A stretch of DNA of 64,000 nt from Rhodamnia argentea (taxonomy: Eukaryota; Streptophyta; Magnoliopsida; Myrtales; Myrtaceae): the NCBI RefSeq assembly GCF_020921035.1, contig NC_063157.1, positions 22,151,015 through 22,215,014 on the forward strand, given 5' to 3'. The notes under the pieces were generated by a model. It worked only from the letters and a program-made list of their open reading frames with translations, made no database searches and was not told the origin of the DNA. This document shows, piece by piece, positions 24,106 to 35,376 of this stretch. Each line of letters starts with the position of its first letter. Within the stretch, counting starts at the first letter, position 1. The position numbers and the translations under genes were made by a program.

Positions 24106-26181
24106 AGCACTACCTTAAGCATGAATAATCATGGCTCCACCAATCAAAATTTCCAATTCCGACATTACGAGCTGCATAAATGCCAAGACTATGAACCAGA
24201 TGTGAGCACAGAAGCTGCCCTACTGCATTCATCTAAGATGGCAGCATGGACTCCAAAAGGTGTATACTTCCTAGCACTTTCTTACACACCACAATTGAAG
24301 CAAATGACATCCCCACTGCACAAGGTATTCTGCTACTTCCTATGAATGACAGTAACAAAGTTAAAGCACGACAATGACACAATCACCAAAAGGCAGACTT
24401 ATGATCCTCCTTCAACTCATTTATGATTCACCTCAGAAGGTAAGCTATCACAAATTCTGTCATTTATATTAAAGATTGTGAAGGCATGCAGATTGGGGGG
24501 GCCCCTTGATATTCAAGTTAGCATCCATCAAACTACTTGCTACATACTAGTCAGCTGTTCACACACTCCACATTTCCATGATTCGCACTGCAAGAGCTCC
24601 TAAAATCCCCATGCTGTCCAGCTGATTTTACGTGAACTTGCTGCATTGTGAATATTTCTGATGCACTCCTCAAATCTCAATGCCTAATTCCACTCAAAAT
24701 ATTATATGCATTCCTCTCCTGAAAAGCTACATGCGCTTCAGCCTAACATTCTCTTATCCAGTAAAAGTGTTTTGGGCCAATAGAAGGCAATCTACGCCCA
24801 AGAAACTCCTTACTCAAAAACTAAATCTCAGCTCCATTATACCTTCCTACGAGGAATGATGCCTCTAGAACTACATACTAACCCATGATGGAGATCCACC
24901 CAAACACATAGTGATGGAGATTAGCAACGGCTGCAAATAAAGCTAAAGAAAAGTAGCTTCCCACGACATTTATTTGTAATAGCCAATATGGTGTCGTCGC
25001 GTGACGAAATAGATTCCCAACATCACTCTTTCTCAGGTAGACATCAGTACCAGACATTACATGCGAAGACTAATAGGGTTTTCACAAAAGAAAGATAAAC
25101 TCCGACAATACAGAAAACAATATACTACTAGTAGTGCCATCATCAAAAAACACAGACAGTATGTGAGAAAACCTTATGCTGTGGTTTCATGCTCGGTGCA
25201 ACATCACATGAGAAGCTGTTGGAGCGCATTGAAACCAATAAAAACAACTGTACTTCTATGCAAAGAAAAAGTATGGACTGCAAACAATCAAGTCCTATAC
25301 ACCAGGGTCAAGATTGCCAAACCCCTCAACATATCATGAATAAGGTACATAGTCCGGGATACCCTTACATGGGAAATTGTCACAATGCCTGATCCTTTTG
25401 ACCCCAACATGTCCTCGTGCAAATAAAAGACAACAACGCAAATCCGATGACACTAGCTTGTTTAGAACAGGATAGTGTACATTATCCAACTATTAAACTT
25501 TTGGGATCACACAAGATGACTTGGATGGAAATATGCCAATACATTATTTCGTATTGCCAGCTTAATAAGTAGTAGACCCAATTCTCATTCATTAGATGAA
25601 CTCATAGCATGCCACAACGATCTAGGTAACTATATTCTAGACAAGAATGTATTACATTTCCTGAAACTACCCTCCCATTATGGACAAATTCATTAGCATA
25701 ACTTATCACAGAGTGCAGTCACGAGGACATACCCAGAGTATCTACAAAACCACATTGAATACAAACTGATTGAGTTGAACATGATGATGACATCAATTAT
25801 GGATCATCACACAACTTGAGTCACCTTAATTGACTATTAGTCCTGATATATGGACATCGATAGATAGATAATTTTGTATTTCCATCTCAGCAACAGCACA
25901 TTCTACAAGAACCTACCATACCCAAATTTTTTTCTATCATTTCTTTGTACTTACTTAATCCACCATCTGGCATAACACATATCTAGAGAATTTCAGCGGC
26001 AACCACTTATTTATGTTGTTAGGACAGACATAGTCAGCAACTGTCCCAAACAAGAGAAAGTCCTCATCCAGATGCGAACCTAAGTTATTTACGTCACACT
26101 GTATTAAACATGTATGTCAAAATAGAGGCTGACATTGCCCATCACCAGTAAAGAAACATACCAACCAACCCACAATTGAAA
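24106..26181. other. 3' flank of the C2-domain gene
   Basis: This is intergenic or 3' UTR sequence on the minus side. Several short plus-strand open frames are not supported by any domain or codon pattern. Confidence 0.4.
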
Positions 26182-27183
26182 TCAGTAATCATCACGATAA
26201 TCGCAATAATCATCCTTTGCAGCCATGTCACTTCCAGCCCGCTCTGAGATCTTCTCTTCCTCCTCATAGTGTAATCCCTCTTCCAATGTCAGCCCACCCA
26301 GCGTTCCAGCAACCGCTCCCACAGCCAATCCTGCCCCTAGCCCCATCTTCCCACTTCTCTGCTTCTCGTATGCCGTTGTGTAACCAACGGGTGCGGATGG
26401 GCCACTGCTAGGCCCGCCATACCCCGAACCCCGATCATAGAACGGCGGCGGTGGAGGGGGCGGAGGCGCAGACGAGAAGTGCCCCGGATAGTATCCAGAA
26501 TAGGCATCTGAGTACGGATAGGAATAAGCAGGCGGCGACTGAGCCGGGCGCGGTGGTGGTGGAGGGGCCGCTGCATAGGTCGGAACAGAATATGGCCTGT
26601 ACTCGCGGACAGTATTAGACGGCGGCGGGGGCATTGTCACAACCTGCGGCACGGGGAGTGGGGCCAGCGGTGGCTGGAGATAGCGCGAAGTGGGGTGCGG
26701 CGGAGGAGGAGCGGTCCCGTAATAATACCCTGAAGGTGGGATAACGTACTCCGGCGGCACGGGGCGCTCGCGGACCGCCAACTTGATCCGGATCTTGCCG
26801 TGAGGCCGACCAGACGGTCGGATGAGCTCGTACGTCCGGATCTGGTCCTTATCTTGCGGGTCGGGCAGGTCCTTGAGGTGGATCAGGAGTGACCCGACCA
26901 AGGGTTTGGGGGTCTCGGAGGGTTTAGAGTGGAAAACTTCAAGGGAGAGGACGCAATCGGGGAGGGGGAGGGCGAGAGGGATCGTGAACTGTTCGTTCCA
27001 GACGGGTCGGGTCGAGCCATAATCGTCGGACTTGGTGGCGAGGCGGCGATCGGGATCGACCCAGAAGATAGCGTAGGGCTTGAGGTCGCCGTTCTTCCAG
27101 TTGACGTTCTTGAGATGCTTGGCGTTGACGATGGTGAGGTCGAGCTCGAGGGGCTTCGACGGCGGGATGCGAGAGGAGGCCAT
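26182..27183 (-). CDS. C2-domain proline-rich protein, SRC2-like, single exon
   Basis: This 333-residue protein has an N-terminal C2 domain (about residues 11-137: LELDLTIVNAKHLKNVNWKN, YAIFWVDPD, GSTRPVWNEQFTIPL, LVGSLLIHLKDL, GKIRIKLAVRER). A Pro/Tyr/Gly-rich stretch (about 140-265) with poly-Pro runs follows. Then come a Gly/Ala-rich hydrophobic segment (281-298, GLGAGLAVGAVAGTLGGL) and an acidic tail ending in DDYCDYRDDY. This layout matches plant SRC2/BAP-type Ca2+- and lipid-binding proteins linked to cold or defence signalling; partners are unknown. The start is the ATG at 27183. An in-frame GTG at 27198 is not a credible plant start. Asp43 and Asp45 of one Ca2+ loop are present. Confidence 0.88.
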   Translation of the reverse strand: MASSRIPPSKPLELDLTIVNAKHLKNVNWKNGDLKPYAIFWVDPDRRLATKSDDYGSTRPVWNEQFTIPLALPLPDCVLSLEVFHSKPSETPKPLVGSLLIHLKDLPDPQDKDQIRTYELIRPSGRPHGKIRIKLAVRERPVPPEYVIPPSGYYYGTAPPPPHPTSRYLQPPLAPLPVPQVVTMPPPPSNTVREYRPYSVPTYAAAPPPPPRPAQSPPAYSYPYSDAYSGYYPGHFSSAPPPPPPPPFYDRGSGYGGPSSGPSAPVGYTTAYEKQRSGKMGLGAGLAVGAVAGTLGGLTLEEGLHYEEEEKISERAGSDMAAKDDYCDYRDDY

Positions 27184-27816
27184 TTTGATCAGAGACACAA
27201 ACGCAGAGGGCCGAGAGGGTTTTGGGGCGCCGAGAGAAGACGACGAGACGCGGAGAGTCGAAACAACTTTCTCCGATTCGATATTTCAATGATGGGCAAT
27301 CGATTCCCGACTCGTTTCACTCTTATTTCGGAATCGAAACCGGATCAAAAGAATCGGTTCACAGTTTTCAGAATCGAAGATCGATCCGACCGATTCGATC
27401 CGATTTCTAAGCGGTCCATTGTATGCGAACCCGAGACGACGGCACGGCAAAAGAAGCAACATATCATGCGCTTAACAATAATGTGATACTTTTGCTAGCG
27501 TGGCCTACCAGGCGAGAGTCGCCATTGTGATTATGCGAAAGAGGATCGAGGCGTGAGAGAGGAGAGAGAAAGAAGAGGTTGCGCTTGAATGAATATTAGG
27601 TTTAGATTTACAAAATATTACTATAATAAAAATTGTTCTGATTCCCTCCGGAATCGGACTTTCCATACACCGGTTCTAATTTTAAGGAATCGATAATCGA
27701 ACCAAACTAGCCGGTTCGGGCGATTTTTGATTTGGTTAGTCCATCTTGTTCACCCCTAATTTAAATAGAAGCGGGATATTTTCCTTTTTTTTTTCCTCTT
27801 TTCTTTATACAGACGA
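27184..27816. other. Upstream region of the C2 gene with repeat remnant
   Basis: It holds the C2 gene leader and promoter. Dense mirrored 'gaatcg/cgattc' and 'ccggttc' words (27290-27740) end in GTTCACCCCTA (27747-27757), which resembles a hAT terminal repeat. The opposite end was not located with confidence. Confidence 0.35.
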
Positions 27817-28031
27817 TATTTTCATGCACACGTGAACTTTGACTTGACGAGCAGCGTACTCCATGAACTTTTAATTTGTTCAATGTAGCCGGTGCTCTTT
27901 CGATATATGTTCAATTTAGTTCCTGCACATTGCGTCAAAATTTATTGACCACGTTGAATAAGTTAAAAATTCATGAACTACCCCGAATATTGAGTCAAAG
28001 TTTAGATACTATTCGTGGCATTATTCCATTT
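27817..28031. mobile_element. Degenerate MITE, same family as 47563-47937
   Basis: The left GAACTTTGACTTGACG and the right GAGTCAAAGTTTAGATACT..GGCATTATTCC are inverted counterparts. They match the ends of the better preserved copy near 47.6 kb. Internal 'gtgaacttt / caatttagt' phrases also recur in both. Confidence 0.45.
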
Positions 28032-28715
28032 TTTTTGTTATCAATCTAATATATTGGCCATTTGATTCACTAGTCCACTTTTGGTCCCTGCACTTTATGC
28101 ATTTGTAATTTGTTCCGATCAAACCCTCCAATTTGCATGAATTTTTAATTCAAGTTAATCAAATTTCTTCGGGGTCAGTTTGGAGACGATTATCGATACA
28201 AAAAACTTCACGCAAACTTTCCCTGCCACATTCTTGTCGACTATAACAATAACGTCAAACGGAACCAATTAACTTTATATGAAGTCGGAGGGACGTGATT
28301 ACAAAATTGTGTGCTTTTATCTCGATTTTCGAAATACATTTTTTAATCCTCTTAAGTATACAACGATAGTGGGAAAAAAAAAATGCCTTACGACTTCATA
28401 CGGTGCACGCGGACAAAAAGATGATGTTTTACTCTGTCATTTTAATATCGAGTGACTCGAACCGAAAATAATCGAGACTCTTTTGGTCATCTTATTCTCA
28501 ACACGCTTTTAAGTATCGGGAGAACATGCGTCTTCCGTACGTGCTGATCTAAGTTCTTGAATTCTTAATTTGAACGGTGTGTCGGAAAGTTAAAAAAAAA
28601 ATTCGACATACGATAATAGAAAGTATCTAAAGCAGAAATTGATCGAAGGACGGACAAGGGCCGCAACGCACAATTATCGATATCAATAAATTGGATGAAT
28701 ACACGTGCAAGGCAA
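28032..28715. other. Gene-free intergenic stretch
   Basis: Nothing supportable is seen apart from low-complexity A-runs. Confidence 0.4.
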
Positions 28716-28788
28716 GCGCCTGTAGCTCAGTGGATAGAGCGTCTGTTTCCTAAGCAGAAAGTCGTAGGTTCGACCCCTACCTGGCGCG
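28716..28788 (+). tRNA. tRNA-Arg (anticodon CCT)
   Basis: The 73-nt sequence folds as a full cloverleaf. The acceptor GCGCCTG pairs with CTGGCGC with one T-T mismatch at pair 6-67. The D stem is GCTC/GAGC, the anticodon stem TCTGT/GCAGA with loop TTCCTAA, and the T arm GTAGG-TTCGACC-CCTAC. The anticodon CCT reads AGG. A- and B-box promoters (TAGCTCAGTGG, GGTTCGACCCC) are present and T-runs follow downstream. There is no intron. Confidence 0.95.
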
Positions 28789-29239
28789 TCATTTCGCCAG
28801 CTTTTTCAATCGCCCTTTTTCGTTTTTTTTTTTTTTGCGTTCTAGCCTTGACGTATTGAAGAAATCTGCAATGCAACAACATGAAACAGCTGCTTGAATC
28901 AATCTTGCCATGAATATTCACCTGAACGGGGGCTAAATCAGGAAACACATCACATATGATGTGTTCGTCCTGTTAAATCTTAGCTGCTTATTATTATCAG
29001 CCCGGCTCGTGTTTGTCGAGGATTAAGCGCCGAGCAATGAACTTATCCAACAGCGTTTGGTCGGTCGGATTCATCAACTCCGCAAATAATGATCTCAACT
29101 TGTAAATGTCTGAGTCTCAAAGCAATTACTGGACATTTTTTTTTTTTTGCATTCGACTATCCTCCGAATTCGTATGACCAAAGTAGCTCGGGTTTCATCC
29201 AACAAATACAAAGCCACGGGGTCGACATCCTTCCCTGCC

Positions 29240-31344
29240 TCAAGCGGCGGCTCCCACGGGCACCCCGGCCTTAAGCCTGGATGACCCGTACAGCATCTCC
29301 TCGAACCGGATGATCTCGTTCTTGGACCCGTAGGCGACTTGGGTCCGTTCGTCCAGCTGGGTGATCACCTTCTCCAGGACGGACTGCTTGCCGTCGCTGC
29401 TGAAACCTCCGGCCTTCTCGATCAAGAAGCCAAGGGGAGCCACTTCGAATAGAAGCCTCAGCTTCGCCTTGGCAGATGGCGATGTCACGTTTGTGAACAC
29501 GCCTTTCTCCTTCACAATAATCTGAGAAGTTCAAAGGGGAAAAATGATCAAATCTTTGAGATTGCCCAATTTTGGTGTCAATGAAACTGGATTGATTCAC
29601 ACTGCCCGGATCGAATCAAAGGATGAACCTGGTTGACATCTGGGACCATTCCTCCAGTGTATCTCAACGTGTATTTCTCTTTGACATAGTATTCAATCAG
29701 CTGTATTAAGCAAAACAAGGAAGAGTTAAGTCCTTTTGTTGTTGAAGGACCACGGGTCTTGACTCTTCATGACTGAAATCGGCATCGACCCGCGTCACGA
29801 ATTGCCGATACTATATTTGTGCGGAGGGCGAAGACAGGGACGGAGAGTTCTAACCTTGCTGTATTCGGGATTGTCGAATGTGGCTCTCAAGTTTCCAGGA
29901 GAGAACATCTTTCCTTCACCAATTTGGGTCGTGTCCTTCACATGTTGCCACTTCCCTGACAGCAGTTACACTTATTCAGGGAGACTTGAAATACTGGCAA
30001 ATGAGTTAAATGAAATGCCCACGAGTTGTAAAATTGCGATGATCGATAACCTTCGTCGAGGAGAAGGAACTCATGGGTCCCAGGTAGGTCTTTGAGAGCG
30101 AGAATGTATGTTGTTCGGGGCCCGTAGATGCCCATGGCCGCAGCGACTTGATCTCTTCCTGTGATCCCAGTCAACTTGTCTCCAGGCCAGACCCCGAAGA
30201 TGGTTCCCACAGTGAAGTTTGTGTCGACGATGCTGGAACCATCGAGGGGATCGAAGGCAACACTGAATCCACCTGTTACAAATTCTCACAACCTCATAAA
30301 CATGGCCTCGAATCAAACTTTATGGTTGGTCATCGCGACGATTGAGATAGACAGACCTTCAACTGGGCCTCCCATGTCTTGGAGCTCAGGGACTTCTTCA
30401 GAGCAGGCATATTTGCAGAAGTGTGAGTATTGCAGGGCCTAATAGTGAAATTCATGATATCATTCTCTATTGCAAAAGCATTGGAATTTCTTGGCTAAAC
30501 GTCAAATCGATTAAGACAAGACAGCGACAACAGGCGAAATGATCCTAAAAGTGCAGAGTATTTGATCTTCTTCATTTACAACATTTCGAGACAGATTTCT
30601 ACCATACAATTCAGGATTGCCCCTAGAACAATTGGACAAAAGCACTAGTGAGAAACTCGAGCCATAGAGAAAAAGTTCAGCATCCTAACCTCAAACAGGA
30701 GCTTGTCCGCGAGCACATCGACCGCAAGCTGCTCGTCTCCGAAGGAGTTGATGCAGGCCGTGCCTCCGCAAGAAGCCGTCCTGACTTTGAAAGAGATGGT
30801 CCTAATTGCTTCACCCATGCACACCAGCAGCCTGATCAGCCCTTTATCTGGAGTAGCCTTGCTCAGGAATTCTTCCTACTCACATATTCATATCACACAC
30901 ACATTCTGAAGTCAGTCACAACACAGTCCAACCTTGCTCAGTAAACTTCCCACTTTCGTGCAAGGGATTAGTAACTCACCAAGCTATCCCCTATCTCACA
31001 TCTTGTTGTGAGAGAAGAGTTCTTCGCCTTGGAGGCCTTGAGGGATGACCTCGGCGGCGGCGCCACTCGCAGGGATTCGCCGAATAGCGAGCTCGACTTC
31101 AGACTCTGCCATTCATTATCGAATTTTGGTTTTTACAAACACCCTTTTAGGTCCATTCAATCATGAAAACAAAGAGCAAACAAGACCTATCAACAGCAAA
31201 ACGTTGAAGAAGTTCATGGGATGATGATGTATCAGATACCTTGGAGGTGAAAGATGGAGATAATGGAGGAGGAGACACAAGAGAAGTGGAATGCTTGGAG
31301 GGAAGGAAAGCCCCACGAGCGTAGCAGGCGATGCCGGTCTCCAT
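29240..31344 (-). CDS. SBPASE: Sedoheptulose-1,7-bisphosphatase, chloroplastic, 8 exons
   Basis: SBPase hydrolyses sedoheptulose-1,7-bisphosphate in the regenerative phase of the Calvin-Benson cycle in the stroma. Exons in transcription order: 31344-31240, 31105-30980, 30875-30690, 30438-30357, 30272-30051, 29955-29855, 29700-29629, 29521-29240. Phases agree and give 391 residues (Arabidopsis about 393). Residues 1 to about 70 are a Ser/Lys-rich transit peptide ([13 protein letters not shown]...). The redox-regulated pair is in [12 protein letters not shown] (Cys113, Cys118), and the phosphatase signature FDPLDGSS is at 173-180. The C-terminal part reads GVFTNVTSP...[20 protein letters not shown]. 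Nothing is truncated. Thioredoxin control is expected from the Cys pair. Confidence 0.97.
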
Positions 31345-31532
31345 CTCTTATGCCGAGAGAGAGCCTTGGCTTCAGTTCGTGGTTTGGAGGAGAGAAAAGG
31401 AAATCTGCAGAAGAAGAAGAGCTCTCTGCTTTGGCTTGAGCTTGGTTGTGATAGTGATTACTCTCAGCTGGCTAACGTTTTCTCTCGGGGAACGGAACCG
31501 AAGGAAGGAATGGGTGGGATTGACGCACAGAA

Positions 31533-31582
31533 GATAAGCAGTTCACCGTCGGCTGCCACGTGGCATTTCTCAGTCTTATATA
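31533..31582 (-). promoter_or_regulatory. SBPase promoter elements
   Basis: On the minus strand TATATAAG lies at 31582-31575. A G-box CACGTG (31557-31562) and an I-box-like GATAAG (plus strand 31533-31538) lie within 50 bp. G- and I-boxes are typical of light-regulated photosynthesis genes. They sit downstream of the TATA box, so their role here is uncertain. Confidence 0.4.
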
Positions 31583-31599
31583 TTCCTATTTTTTTATTT

Positions 31600-32581
31600 T
31601 TATTTTTGGGGAAATGAAGGCGATACAGAAGGGGATGAAACATGAAATCAACCACCATCGCTCATATTTATGTGGTTATGGACGGGCGATTGGGCTCTTC
31701 ATAATTCACCTAGTGTGCAAATTGAGCTCACTTTGACTGTTAAATCTCAGGATTAAGTCAGTAACAGCGGAGGGATTATGTCAGACTAATCATAACTTAA
31801 ACATAATTAAGCCCGTTAATTAGTGCCGAATGAGCTGCGAAAAACAGCTCTTTTTTTTTTTTTTTTGTGTGTGTATTGTACCTCTCACATGATCTTCCAA
31901 GTTGTGATTGCATTTGCTCACGATACTCTCTACTCCTCTTTCACCCTTCAACTGAAACTCTGCTAGTGCTCGCTGCTAGGCCTTAACTTGGTTTGCTTCT
32001 TATCAAATTACCTCTTTGTCACTGGTTAGCGAAAACTCTAATCGATCTCTTTCGCAGCATTACACTGCATCGAGTCGTGGTCATCTTCGATCAAATTCAA
32101 ATTGGGGCCGCCCGCGATCTATCGCACGAGCACAAAAGCGCTGCGCAGCTTTTTATACGTCGCCTGTGCATTACAACTCTTCTTCTACCTAGAAAAATTC
32201 GAGCTTTGCAAGGCATTGCAGTTCACTGTTCACACATGCTTGGTGATGCATAAGTCTTCCCAAGTCCCCCGAGCACACTTGGAGTTCGGGTACTGCTATG
32301 AAGAACTCAATTCAACTCCACCCATTTCGCATTCAAGAAACCAGTAACAGCGGCAGCAGCGCCATAGCATTCCATTAAATTTGCAGGAACTTGTTACTCT
32401 GAGCTAACAACAGAAGGAAAAGGACTAGACCATCCCCACAAAAAACAGAAAGAAAGAAAGAACCACCTCAAAGTCAAGATCATATCACAAGAACAGAGAA
32501 ACACAATGGAATCAGCTACTGCAAGTGCTAGACGATCAGAGATTCAAACCCAAAATGTGGACGTGAATGATCAACTTCTCC
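31600..32581. other. Intergenic between SBPase and the GH17 gene
   Basis: SBPase upstream DNA and GH17 3' flank. A T-run lies near 31850. No gene is supported. Confidence 0.4.
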
Positions 32582-32608
32582 GAGAGAGAGAGAGAGAGAG
32601 AGAGAGAG
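32582..32608. repeat. (GA)n microsatellite
   Basis: A GA run of about 27 bp lying about 55 bp beyond the GH17 stop, probably in its 3' UTR. Confidence 0.95.
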
Positions 32609-32661
32609 GTGCCGAATCGAAGAGAAGAGCCAGAACGAGATCAAACCCCGTCGAAACGGAA

Positions 32662-33843
32662 TCACCATGGAGAATTCGGCACATACCATATCAACCAGAC
32701 CAGAATCAGCAGCATCACCACGAACCCAATCAACAACTCCTCCGGCGACCCACAATAGCCGGCGCAAGAGAACTGAACCTCATACTTCTCGCTGAAATTC
32801 GCATACAAGATCCCCCAGTTTCTCGCGTGAGCTTGGCTCGTCGTCCCGTTTGCTTCCTCATCAACCAGCTCGTAAACGTAAGCCTCTGCGACACCTTCCT
32901 TCCTCAATGGCGTCCCTTGCCCCGACCTCAAGTGGCCTAACAGGCCCTTCACGTACATTTCAGAGTAGAGCTCGTTGGCGTCGATCTCTGTTGCGTCGGG
33001 ACTCGAGTTCGGCCACCCTGTCTCAGCCACAATCACCGGGATGTTCTCGTGCCCTGCAACTGCCATCGCCGCAATTACTGCATCGACCATCATGTCGAAG
33101 AGATTTCGGTACCGGACCCCTGTCGTCAAGTCGTCCCTGTACATGAAGGGGTGCTCCTGGAAAAGAGCGAAACCTAGCGGGATCTCGCAGCGGAGCCGGT
33201 AGAGATTGTACGGGTAGATGTTCACCATGAAAGAAGAGTTGGTGTCCCTAAGGAAAGCGAGCAGGGGCTTTATCACGGCCTCTGCGAAGGGCTCCTGGAA
33301 CCTGGCTGCGGACGGTGGGAACGTGGTCGTCATCACATTGACAAAGGAGAAGGTGGTGGAGACGATGACGTCGCGGATGCCGAGGTCGCGGAGGGCAGAC
33401 TGGAGGTTGCGGAGGGCGGGGACGAGGAGGCCGGCGTAGTTGGGGCGGGCGTCGAGGACGTTGCTGCCGACAGAGATGGCGGAGACCCGGGCGCGGGGGT
33501 GGAAGGGGACTACGTGGCGGTAGAGCCAGGAGAGGGCGACGGAGCGGTTGGCAGCGAGGGAGGGGACGAGGGCGTTGGGGACGGAGAGGAGGAGGGAGGT
33601 GTTGGAGTAGAGGAAGGCCCGGAGGAGCCGCGGGGTCGGGTCAAGGAGGCGGACCGAGGGGATCTTGAGGGCGGAGACGGCGGCGGCGACGCGGTCGAGC
33701 GGCGGCAGGGGGCCGGGAGCGGTGGAGTTGGGGGGGGAGTAGGTGACCCCGATGGTGGTGGGGGATGGGAGGGCGGAGGGGAGGAGAGAGAGGGAGGTGA
33801 GGGAGAAGAGGAGGAGGAGGGTTGTTTTACGAGTGGGAGACAT
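32662..33843 (-). CDS. GH17 glucan endo-1,3-beta-glucosidase-like protein lacking the usual acid/base Glu
   Basis: GH17 enzymes cleave callose-type beta-1,3-glucans in the wall or at plasmodesmata. The 393-residue protein has a signal peptide (about 1-26), a GH17 barrel (IGVTYSPPNS at 31-40 to about 352) and a C-terminal hydrophobic segment (371-388), a membrane anchor or GPI-type signal. There are several Asn-X-Ser/Thr sites. The nucleophile motif VAETGWPN is intact (Glu274). The block that normally reads VGNEV is VGSNV (125-129), so the expected acid/base Glu is Asn128. The protein may be a weak or non-catalytic binding form. The frame is full length with no other damage, in one exon, starting at the ATG at 33843. 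Confidence 0.85.
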   Translation of the reverse strand: MSPTRKTTLLLLFSLTSLSLLPSALPSPTTIGVTYSPPNSTAPGPLPPLDRVAAAVSALKIPSVRLLDPTPRLLRAFLYSNTSLLLSVPNALVPSLAANRSVALSWLYRHVVPFHPRARVSAISVGSNVLDARPNYAGLLVPALRNLQSALRDLGIRDVIVSTTFSFVNVMTTTFPPSAARFQEPFAEAVIKPLLAFLRDTNSSFMVNIYPYNLYRLRCEIPLGFALFQEHPFMYRDDLTTGVRYRNLFDMMVDAVIAAMAVAGHENIPVIVAETGWPNSSPDATEIDANELYSEMYVKGLLGHLRSGQGTPLRKEGVAEAYVYELVDEEANGTTSQAHARNWGILYANFSEKYEVQFSCAGYCGSPEELLIGFVVMLLILVWLIWYVPNSPW

Positions 33844-34781
33844 GGGAGGAGAGGAGGTCTCTGTGCATAGAGAGAGAGAGAGGGGGGTTTAAGCAGAGGT
33901 TGAAGAAGGAAGAAGATGATGAAGGCGGTTGAATTTGGCGGGAGGATTCAGTTGAGCAGACTCTCGCGCAGTCCAATGCAAAATTGGGGCCGTTGTTATT
34001 ATAACCGATTTTGATTCCTCTGCTCGTGCATGCCTTTTGGGCTACTCCCCCTTTTTTTTTCTTTTCTTGGGCAAATACCCAAAAAAGGGTCTTAGTTCTA
34101 TTGTCCAATTTTCAGGTTTGATCCATGTAATTCAATTTTTCACACATTTGGACCTTAAACTAACCATTGGTCTTGATTTTTGGACAAATTTCATATCTTT
34201 TCAATTTGATTGACATGTAGCTGATAGCGTTTATAGTTAGTACAAAAATTGGTGAATCTAATTCATCAGTTTATTATTAACTTATTCCGTAGCAGCTCCA
34301 CCCGTTGCTTCCCGCCATTCGGTCAGTAAATTCTATTTGGATTTGGATGAAAAAACAAATTTTACCTTGAAACCGCGACAAAAGGGAAAAAATGAAGAAG
34401 CTTAAAGACCAGATTTATCACAAAGTACTATATAAACATGAGCAATCGTATGCTTGGAGAATCGAGATGAGTTGACTCGAGATTAACACAATCCCGTTAC
34501 CTAAAACAGTGCACGACACTAATTTGCACTAAGCTATATTCCACAGATTCTCAACTGTGATCTGCTTCTACTCTTCCTTTTCTTAAAAATTTTTAATCTA
34601 AGGGTCAAGACTTGAGTATTTCTTTTTTCCCTCGCCGACTTGAGAAATGAAACGCTATAAATGAAGTGTGATAAAATCGTTTTGAGTGCTAACGAAGTCT
34701 CATTTTATAATATCGCCGACCCATTACTCAACACATTTGCACCACCCGCAAAAGGAACTTGGCTGGAATCTTCCCCTGAGG
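33844..34781. other. Upstream region of the GH17 gene
   Basis: Leader with a GA tract at 33868-33882, then AT-rich intergenic DNA. No gene is supported. Confidence 0.4.
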
Positions 34782-34958
34782 TAGGGGCGTCAACGGATCG
34801 GGTCTCGGCCAGGCCCGAAACTCAACAGTACCTACCTCCACCCGGCCTGAGCCCAAATTATATATGCACTCTTTGGGTCGGGTTGGGTTGGGCTCTTTAT
34901 TTATTTATTTATTTTTGAATCAAGCAATTATGCATGTCTTAACGCAATAAGTATAGTC

Positions 34959-34979
34959 TTAAGCCAAAAAAAAAAAAAT
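34959..34979 (+). mobile_element. Tail-only retroinsertion inside the hAT element
   Basis: TTAAGCC plus an A-run lies between two copies of GCAATAAGTA(T/A)AGTC (34944-34958 and 34980-34994; one mismatch). Because it lies within the hAT element it is younger than that insertion. Confidence 0.6.
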
Positions 34980-35224
34980 GCAATAAGTAAAGTCAAAGCT
35001 ATTCGCTTATGGAGCTCCTTAGGTCATTCCATAAGAGGACTCGAGAGAGATACCACCTTGGCTGACTATTTTTCATTATCGATTTCTATATCAAGCAACT
35101 AATTAGCTATAAAGTACTCAATTTGTTCTAGCCCAGGTTGAAGTAGCTGCAAGTTACTTTATATAAATGCATGACTCCACATGTAATTCAGGAACTATTT
35201 CAGCAACATTTGACTCGTAGTTCT

Positions 35225-35376
35225 ACACTCGTACGCGTCGGTGATTTAAGCGAGGGGTCGTGGCGGTGGAATTCTGCGTTATCCCCCCCTCCCAAGGAAT
35301 AGTCGTGCTCCACCGCTGGTTTGAGTCATAGCTCGCCGGCCGCCCGGACACCTCGGTTATCAAAAAAAAAAAAAAA
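35225..35376 (+). mobile_element. Probable SINE/LINE 3' end with poly(A)
   Basis: A GC-rich segment ends CACCTCGGTTATC followed by 15 A residues, unlike the AT-rich DNA around it. The 3' form suggests a retroposon tail nested in the hAT element. No target duplication or tRNA-like head was confirmed. Confidence 0.3.

Noticed and set aside
27184-27198. Extended start for the C2-domain protein (five extra residues)
   Set aside because: The upstream codon is GTG, not ATG; the ATG at 27183 opens the family-like MASS.. start.
28727-28948. Minus-strand frame ending VGVEPTTFCLGNRRSIH
   Set aside because: The conserved-looking end is the antisense of the tRNA-Arg gene, a common false protein.
33499-33870. 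123-codon plus-strand frame of Gly/Glu repeats
   Set aside because: Antisense shadow of the GH17 N-terminal coding region.
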